Source: Clostridia bacterium
GTDB taxonomy: Bacteria > Bacillota > Clostridia > Christensenellales > Borkfalkiaceae
Length of the DNA: 9,845 nucleotides
NCBI GenBank assembly: GCA_017504065.1
Contig: JAFVRU010000088.1
Coordinates: forward strand, 1 to 9,845
Direction: 5' to 3'
This document shows, piece after piece, positions 6,031 to 9,845 of the stretch. The notes beneath the pieces were generated by a model. The model saw only the letters and a list, made by a program, of their open reading frames with translations. It made no database searches and was not told the origin of the DNA. The position numbers and the translations under genes were made by a program. Every line of letters starts with the position of its first letter. The stretch's first letter is position 1.

Positions 6031-6428
6031 TATTCTATCTCTCTTTCGTTTTCATTGCGTTTGCGGATCACGACCCGCTTGACGTTTTTCGGGAGCAACG
6101 GCGCGATGTTTTGCGACCATTCGATCAGGCAAATCCCGCCCATGTCGAAATAGTCGGCAAGCCCGAGCTGTTCCGCCTGCTCCACGCTCTCGATCCGATA
6201 ACAGTCGTAATGAAACAGTCTGCCGTCGTAATCGTTCATATACGCGTACGTGGGGCTTGTAACTTCTTCTTCGATCCCCAGCCCTTTGGCTACGCCTTTG
6301 GAGAATACCGTTTTCCCCGCGCCCATCTCGCCGTCTAAAAGCACGACGTCGCCCGCGCGCAAGGTCTTGGCGTACTCCGAAGCAAACGCTTCCGTTTCCG
6401 CGCGTGATTGTGTAACTACTTTTGCCAT
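6027..6428 (-). CDS. tsaE: tRNA t6A37 biosynthesis ATPase TsaE
   Basis: TsaE is the small P-loop ATPase that drives turnover of the TsaB-TsaD-TsaE t6A complex. The 133-residue frame shows the Walker A loop GEMGAGKT (33-40), SPTYAYMNDY (58-67), HYDCYRIE (73-80) and LIEWSQN (101-107), the family's conserved series in the right order. I chose the ATG at 6428 because it leaves about 30 residues before the P-loop, as in homologues. The open frame extends to a TTG at 6485, but that would add 19 atypical residues upstream of and across the promoter. No Shine-Dalgarno sequence precedes the ATG: the bases before it read TATAATAGAACT, and the -10 box ends six bases before the A of ATG. It is the first gene of the operon and overlaps tsaB by four bases. 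Confidence 0.94.
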   Translation of the reverse strand: MAKVVTQSRAETEAFASEYAKTLRAGDVVLLDGEMGAGKTVFSKGVAKGLGIEEEVTSPTYAYMNDYDGRLFHYDCYRIESVEQAEQLGLADYFDMGGICLIEWSQNIAPLLPKNVKRVVIRKRNENEREIEY

Positions 6429-6434
6429 AGTTCT

Positions 6435-6463
6435 ATTATAATACGAATACAAAAATTTTGCAA
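6435..6463 (-). promoter_or_regulatory. Promoter of the tsaE operon, predicted leaderless start
   Basis: TATAAT (6440-6435) is preceded at 17 bases by TTGCAA (6463-6458), which matches four of six -35 positions. With the last T at -7, the first transcribed base falls on 6428, the A of the tsaE ATG. The promoter lies in the short gap after ribU, so read-through from ribU could also supply transcripts. Confidence 0.7.
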
Positions 6464-6481
6464 TCGTTTGGGCGCAACCTG

Positions 6482-7078
6482 TCAAATTTTCATTTTTTTC
6501 AGGAAATTCGACAACCGCTTATACAAAAGCACGGTCAGTCCCCCGATCGCAACCGTCTTGATCAGGTTGAATACGAGCAGCGCTTCCCAAAATTTCTCGA
6601 ACATCGCCCCCGCGCCCGCGTCGAAATAGAACGGGAATACGATCCAACGGTTGGCAAGCAACGCCGCGCCCGTCGCGATCAAACACGCCGCCGATAACGT
6701 AATGAGCACCGTCGCAAACCCCTTGCGGAAACAGTAAACGATAGACGGCAACAGTAAAAACGAGCTCGTAACCAAGAAATTCGCAATTTCGCCCGCTCCG
6801 CCCGACGACGAAGACAACAACCGCAAGCTCTCTTTCAAAAGACAGACGATCACCCCTTCCACAGGTCCTAACAAAAAGGAAATGAGCACGATAAACACGT
6901 TCCCGAAATCGAGCTTTAAAAAACTCGCGCCGAACAACGGCATGGGGATTTCTAAAAAGCTAACGACGTAGGAGAGCGCGACGAATACCGCCATCAACGC
7001 CAACCGTTTTGCCGTGAACCGTTTTTGCATAACCGCTTTAAACGCGGGCTTTTTTTGTGTAGTTTCCTGTTCTTCCAT
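6482..7078 (-). CDS. ribU: Riboflavin ECF transporter substrate-binding subunit RibU
   Basis: This 198-residue membrane protein is the S component of an energy-coupling-factor transporter. It binds riboflavin and works with the shared EcfA/EcfA'/EcfT module, which is not in this window. About five or six hydrophobic helices follow a basic cytoplasmic start: roughly 25-43, 58-83, 98-117, 120-146 and 165-187. Family marks are ASFLKLDFGNVFIVLISFLL (51-70) with GPVEG (71-75), which resembles the LKLDFSDIP...GFLLGPLAG segment of RibU, and FNLIKTVAIGGLTVLLYKRL (170-189) at the C terminus. The start at 7078 has AGGAG six bases upstream. The FMN riboswitch and attenuator directly in front identify the substrate more firmly than the protein alone would. 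It forms its own transcription unit, although no clear terminator separates it from tsaE. Confidence 0.93.
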   Translation of the reverse strand: MEEQETTQKKPAFKAVMQKRFTAKRLALMAVFVALSYVVSFLEIPMPLFGASFLKLDFGNVFIVLISFLLGPVEGVIVCLLKESLRLLSSSSGGAGEIANFLVTSSFLLLPSIVYCFRKGFATVLITLSAACLIATGAALLANRWIVFPFYFDAGAGAMFEKFWEALLVFNLIKTVAIGGLTVLLYKRLSNFLKKMKI

Positions 7079-7091
7079 AACAAACTCCTAT

Positions 7092-7117
7092 AAAAATACG
7101 CCCCGAAAAGGGGCGTA
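7092..7117 (-). terminator. Intrinsic attenuator of the FMN riboswitch
   Basis: TACGCCCC (7117-7110) pairs perfectly with GGGGCGTA (7104-7097) across a five-base loop, followed by five T (7096-7092). It lies between the aptamer and the ribU ribosome binding site, where it would stop transcription when FMN is bound. Confidence 0.9.
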
Positions 7118-7139
7118 AAAACAGCATAGTATGCCTGAT

Positions 7140-7254
7140 TTTTCTTTTCCTATCCGGACTTTAACCGTCGGTATCGGAATTGCGCCGATTCGGGAGCAAA
7201 CGCTCTTCGCAGACTGTACTGCCGGTGGGGAATTGCACCCCGCCCCAAAGAAAA
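7140..7254 (-). promoter_or_regulatory. FMN riboswitch (RFN element) aptamer
   Basis: Read on the minus strand, the closing stem P1 is TTTTCTTT (7254-7247) with AAAGAAAA (7147-7140). Inside are the conserved RFN pieces in order: GGGGCGGGGTGCAATTCCCC, then ACCGGCAGT, then GGCGCAATTCCGATACCGAC, and lastly AAAGTCCGGATAGGA. These match the RFN consensus segments for ligand-binding junctions and the AGUCYGGAUG-like closing motif. Established role: binding FMN lowers expression of riboflavin synthesis or uptake genes. The aptamer is followed by an intrinsic terminator and ribU, so control is by transcription attenuation. It is the only RNA element I can support in the window. Confidence 0.96.
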
Positions 7255-7271
7255 CGTATTCGATTTTTTTC

Positions 7272-7301
7272 ATTATAGCTTTTTTGCGCCCGTCTTGTCA
7301 A
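7272..7301 (-). promoter_or_regulatory. Promoter of the FMN riboswitch-ribU unit
   Basis: TTGACA (7301-7296) and TATAAT (7277-7272) are both perfect hexamers, here 18 bases apart. Transcription should start near 7265, just ahead of the aptamer. The -35 box includes the TGA that ends the kinase frame as it now reads. Confidence 0.85.
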
Positions 7302-8833
7302 GCGAATACGCGGAAATTTTTACTTTTCCCGATCTTCGCCTGCAATCGGGAACTCGACGTAGAACGTACTCCCTTTCCCAAGCTCGCTATCCGCGCCGAA
7401 CACAAACCCGTGTCTTTGCTAATCGTCTTGACGATGGACAAGCCCAAGCCCGTACCTTGCACGGGGCGTTTGTGCGTTTTGGAGCTCCGATAATACCGTT
7501 CCCAAATTTCGGGGAGTTCTTCAGGCTCGATCCCCGCGCCCGTGTCCGTTACTTCGAAGCGGAAACGGCTCTCCCCGTTCTTTTGCAAGCGCACGAAAAT
7601 CGTTTTGTCGTCGCCCGTATAGTTCACGGCGTTGCCGATCAAGTTATACAACGCTTGCCCGATCAACCGATCGTCCGCTTTGGTATACAACGCCTGTTCC
7701 ACGTCCACAACGAACTCGTAGCCCTGCGTATCCCGTAAATATTCGAAACGGGAAAGAATTTCTTCCACACACGCCGACATATCGATTGCCCGAAGCTGTA
7801 AATTTGTCAGCGAAGCTTGCGTTTTGGAAAGCTCCAACACGTCGTTGACGAGCGACGTCAGCCGATCAGCTTCACTCACGATCACTTGCGCGTGCTTGTT
7901 CCGTTTTTCGGGCACGTCCCCCGAAATTTCCAGAATCATCGACGCGTAGCCCTTGATCATCGTCAACGGCGTTTTGAAATCGTGCGAAACGTTGGCGATC
8001 AAGTCCTTTTGCATACGGTCGGTTTTTGAAAGCGCGTCGCGGGCAAAATTCAGGGAGTTTGCCAACTCCACCATTTCTTTGCCGTAATCCGTACCGTGGA
8101 AGTCCACGGTGAAATCCCCTTCCGCGAGCCGACGGGCTTTCCGTTTCATCTCGTCGATCGGTTTGACGATCCAGCCCGCAACGGCGCTCGATACCGCAAA
8201 CGAAGAAATGAAAATGAAAAAGGAAATCAAAACCGTCCGCCCCAACATTTTGGAAGCGACCGCTTCGGCAAATGCCATCGATCTACCAACGTATAAATAC
8301 GTTTCCGCTTCCCCGTAGAGCTGCAATTTCGAGCCGTATACGTACTCCCCGTCGCCATGGTATACTACGTGCTCCCCGTCGCTGTTGAAGAGCTTGTTCC
8401 GCAAAGCTTCAAATTCTTCGGAGTAATCGAGCATTTCTTCGATTTCGGGAGCGTCGGGGTCAAAATTGACTTCTTTGGGAAACAATACTTTGCCTTCGCC
8501 GTTCAAAATGGCGAGTCGAACGTCGTGTGTTTGCGCCAAATCCCGTAAAAACCCGCCGAAGTTATCGTTCGCCCAATCGGGCGGGCCGTGGAGAATGGAC
8601 TGCTCGATCTGTCTACCCGCGTCGCTGACGTCTTTTTTCGCTTCGTCTTTATACGAACGTTTTAAAATCAGCTGTTGGGAAAAGCCGAGCGTGATGACGA
8701 TAAACAGCGCCAACACGGAAAAAATCGCCCAAAGCAAAAAATAAATACTGGTATTGCGCTGGCGTTTTTGATAATGACGCGGGCGTTTCTCGCCCGCGTG
8801 TTTTTTCTTCTTTTGCCGAGTTTCCGTCATCAT
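7298..8833 (-). CDS. Membrane sensor histidine kinase with a shifted C-terminal reading frame
   Basis: This HAMP-containing sensor kinase pairs with the response regulator just upstream; its signal is unknown. A basic N-terminal tail (1-27) precedes TM1 (about 30-52). An extracytoplasmic sensor region (about 53-198) and TM2 (199-222) follow, then HAMP (about 222-275). The HisKA domain has the phospho-acceptor His284 in NVSHDFKTPL. The ATP-binding domain has the N box NLIGNAVNYTG (397-407), the G1 box DTGAGI (430-435), WERYYRS (444-450) and the G2 box QGTGLGLSIVK (459-469). After ISKD (471-474) the frame becomes atypical and runs for 37 more residues. The adjacent frame reads HGFVFGADSELGKGSTFYVE and so on, ending at a TAA at 7320, which is the normal end of this fold. 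One base appears to be missing at about 7407-7414; restoring it gives about 504 residues. The start ATG directly abuts the regulator stop (TAA ATG ATG). Activity may be impaired if the shift is real. Confidence 0.9.
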   Translation of the reverse strand: MMTETRQKKKKHAGEKRPRHYQKRQRNTSIYFLLWAIFSVLALFIVITLGFSQQLILKRSYKDEAKKDVSDAGRQIEQSILHGPPDWANDNFGGFLRDLAQTHDVRLAILNGEGKVLFPKEVNFDPDAPEIEEMLDYSEEFEALRNKLFNSDGEHVVYHGDGEYVYGSKLQLYGEAETYLYVGRSMAFAEAVASKMLGRTVLISFFIFISSFAVSSAVAGWIVKPIDEMKRKARRLAEGDFTVDFHGTDYGKEMVELANSLNFARDALSKTDRMQKDLIANVSHDFKTPLTMIKGYASMILEISGDVPEKRNKHAQVIVSEADRLTSLVNDVLELSKTQASLTNLQLRAIDMSACVEEILSRFEYLRDTQGYEFVVDVEQALYTKADDRLIGQALYNLIGNAVNYTGDDKTIFVRLQKNGESRFRFEVTDTGAGIEPEELPEIWERYYRSSKTHKRPVQGTGLGLSIVKTISKDTGLCSARIASLGKGVRSTSSSRLQAKIGKSKNFRVFA

Positions 8834-9499
8834 TTATTCTTCGAATTTATATCCCAAACCGCGCAGCGTTACGATGAATTTTCGATACTCTTTCAAATTC
8901 CCGCGCAGCATTTTGATATGCGTGTCCACGGTACGGTCGTCGCCGTAAAAATCAAAACCCCATACGTCGCACAACAGCTTTTCGCGCGTGAGCGCGATGC
9001 CTTTGTTCCGCACCAGATAGAACAACAGTTCGTATTCTTTCGGGGTTAAATCGGTCTTGACTCCGTCCACGTAGACGTTCCGTCCCGCCATATCGATTTC
9101 CAAGCCTTCGAATTTTAAAATTTCGTTGCCCGTCGGTTTTACGGCGCGGCGTTTGGTAACTACGTTGATACGCGCCATGACTTCCTTGGGCGAAAACGGT
9201 TTGGTTACGTAATCGTCCACACCGAGCTCGAATGCGAACAGTTTGTCGTATTCTTCGCCGCGTGCAGACAACATGATCACGGGCACGTCCTTGGTCTTTT
9301 TGATTTCCTTGACTGCAGAGAATCCGTCCAAATACGGCATCATGATATCCATTAAGATCAAGTCGTAATCGTTTTCGCGACAAAGCCGCACCGCTTCCCG
9401 TCCGTCCGCGGCTTCAAACGCTTCGTTGCCTTCGAATTCTACGTATTCCCGCAAAATGCTGCGGATCATTTCTTCGTCGTCGACAATCAGAATTTTCAT
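8834..9499 (-). CDS. OmpR/PhoB-family response regulator
   Basis: This two-domain transcription regulator should be phosphorylated by the kinase encoded directly downstream. The receiver domain (1-115) has the acidic pair Asp7-Asp8, the phosphate acceptor Asp51 in LMDIMMP (49-55), Ser78 in MLSARGE and Lys100 in YVTKPFSP (97-104). The winged-helix DNA-binding domain (about 126-220) shows LTPKEYELLFYLVRN (151-165), REKLLCDVWG (172-181), RTVDTHIKMLRGNL (189-202) and LRGLGYKFE (212-220), all standard for the OmpR class. The length of 221 residues is usual. The ATG at 9499 is preceded by GGGGAAGGG about four bases upstream. Its target genes cannot be read from the window, although autoregulation through its own promoter is common in this class. 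Confidence 0.96.
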   Translation of the reverse strand: MKILIVDDEEMIRSILREYVEFEGNEAFEAADGREAVRLCRENDYDLILMDIMMPYLDGFSAVKEIKKTKDVPVIMLSARGEEYDKLFAFELGVDDYVTKPFSPKEVMARINVVTKRRAVKPTGNEILKFEGLEIDMAGRNVYVDGVKTDLTPKEYELLFYLVRNKGIALTREKLLCDVWGFDFYGDDRTVDTHIKMLRGNLKEYRKFIVTLRGLGYKFEE

Positions 9500-9540
9500 A
9501 AATCCCTTCCCCTAACGTAAATTTTTTTTCTTTCTTATTA

Positions 9541-9569
9541 TTTATAACCAAATTTTGTTAAACTTACAA
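9541..9569 (-). promoter_or_regulatory. Probable promoter of the two-component operon
   Basis: TTGTAA (9569-9564) and TATAAA (9546-9541) are 17 bases apart, matching four and five of six positions. The predicted start near 9534 gives a leader of about 35 bases. An inverted TTTGTT/AACAAA pair (complement of about 9554-9576) overlaps the -35 region and might be a regulator site, but this is weak. Confidence 0.55.
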
Positions 9570-9608
9570 CAACAAACGGTGAAATCTTGATGAAAAAATA
9601 TTTTTTTG

Positions 9609-9641
9609 CAAGGCAACGCCTTGACAAGGCTATGCCTTGAC
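9609..9641. repeat. Two tandem 16-bp repeats, each an inverted repeat
   Basis: The unit AAGGC-NNY-GCCTTGAC occurs twice back to back (9610-9625 and 9626-9641), differing only in the three central bases (AAC and TAT). Each copy is itself a dyad, CAAGGC-N3-GCCTTG, and the inner halves also form GCCTTG-A-CAAGGC. No T-run follows directly on either strand, so it is not a standard terminator. It lies about 40 bases upstream of the -35 box of the two-component operon. Confidence 0.85.
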
Positions 9642-9704
9642 TAGGACTTTCTATCTTTCTTGGGTGGAAGGGTGTTACTCATTCGCTCCCCAATAATTTC
9701 ATAA

Positions 9705-9740
9705 GGAAAAGGAGTTTGCGCGTTGGCAAACTCCTTTTCC
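9705..9740 (-). terminator. Long hairpin directly after the right-edge gene, probable terminator without a clean T-run
   Basis: GGAAAAGGAGTTTGC (9705-9719) pairs perfectly over 15 bases with GCAAACTCCTTTTCC (9726-9740) around a six-base loop. It begins two bases after the stop of the gene entering from the right, so a transcription-terminating or mRNA 3'-end role on the minus strand is likely. The bases following the stem on that strand (TTATGAAATTATT) are AT-rich but not a T-run. Confidence 0.65.
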
Positions 9741-9742
9741 AA

Positions 9743-9845
9743 TCATTCGAAATCTTCGTAATTGCGCTCCTGCTGCGCGAACCCGTTGGGTTGCGACTGT
9801 TTCCCGCCCTTGTTTCCGTTCTGCCGTTTCGGCAGCCCGATATTG
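9743..9845 (-). CDS. C-terminal end of an unidentified protein, 5' part beyond window edge
   Basis: A minus-strand frame enters from the right edge and ends at TGA (9745-9743). Its last 33 residues run from NIGLPKRQNGNKGGKQ to a final PNGFAQQERNYEDFE. The tail is polar, rich in Asn, Gln, Gly and Lys, and ends in an aromatic/acidic patch. That arrangement, basic linker then F-x-Q-x-R-x-Y-acidic, loosely recalls the C terminus of DnaD-type helicase-loader proteins, but the resemblance is too short to name the gene. The hairpin at 9705-9740 directly after the stop supports this being a real gene end. Confidence 0.5.
   Translation of the reverse strand, partial: NIGLPKRQNGNKGGKQSQPNGFAQQERNYEDFE

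Noticed and set aside
7298..9499. VanRS, PhoPR or another named two-component system
   Set aside because: Domain content is generic for OmpR-class pairs and the sensor region has no motif that I can assign to a named signal.
9609..9641. CRISPR array
   Set aside because: There are only two 16-bp units with no spacer between them and no cas genes nearby.

Overview
The window looks like a chromosomal segment of a Gram-positive bacterium of the Clostridia/Bacillota type. The grounds are strong G-rich ribosome binding sites, near-consensus sigma-A promoters, an FMN riboswitch with an attenuator in front of a RibU-type ECF substrate-binding subunit, and an OmpR-class two-component pair. Almost everything is on the minus strand and is housekeeping in character. 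No phage, insertion sequence, CRISPR array or RNA gene was found. I do not see a clearly undescribed multi-gene system. The interest lies in details of expression and architecture.

Left end (1-1443). The 5' part of a polyprenyl-phosphate sugar phosphotransferase gene runs off the left edge on the minus strand, behind a perfect-consensus promoter. A divergent promoter drives a plus-strand gene for a multi-spanning membrane protein resembling the YjdF/DUF2238 group. That gene ends at a strong hairpin terminator shared with the convergent ddl gene.

Centre (1445-6428, minus strand). This is a compact operon, in transcription order tsaE, tsaB, rimI, an alpha/beta hydrolase, murF, ddl. TsaE and TsaB belong to the tRNA t6A modification machinery. 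RimI acetylates ribosomal protein S18. Ddl makes D-Ala-D-Ala, and MurF attaches it to the UDP-MurNAc-tripeptide. Most junctions overlap or nearly abut. The promoter sits so close to tsaE that the transcript is predicted to begin at the ATG (leaderless). The hydrolase has no normal start codon at the place where its reading frame and ribosome binding site call for one; an ACG stands there. MurF carries an N-terminal membrane domain of about 200 residues.

Right part (6482-9845, minus strand). ribU sits behind its own promoter, an FMN aptamer and an intrinsic terminator, which is a complete transcriptional attenuation unit. Upstream lies a response regulator/sensor kinase operon. The kinase frame is shifted by one base in its last 40 codons: the expected end of the ATP-binding domain is readable in the adjacent frame and stops at 7320. 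Beyond the regulator promoter are a pair of tandem 16-bp dyad repeats, a 15-bp-stem hairpin, and the 3' end of another minus-strand gene cut by the window edge.
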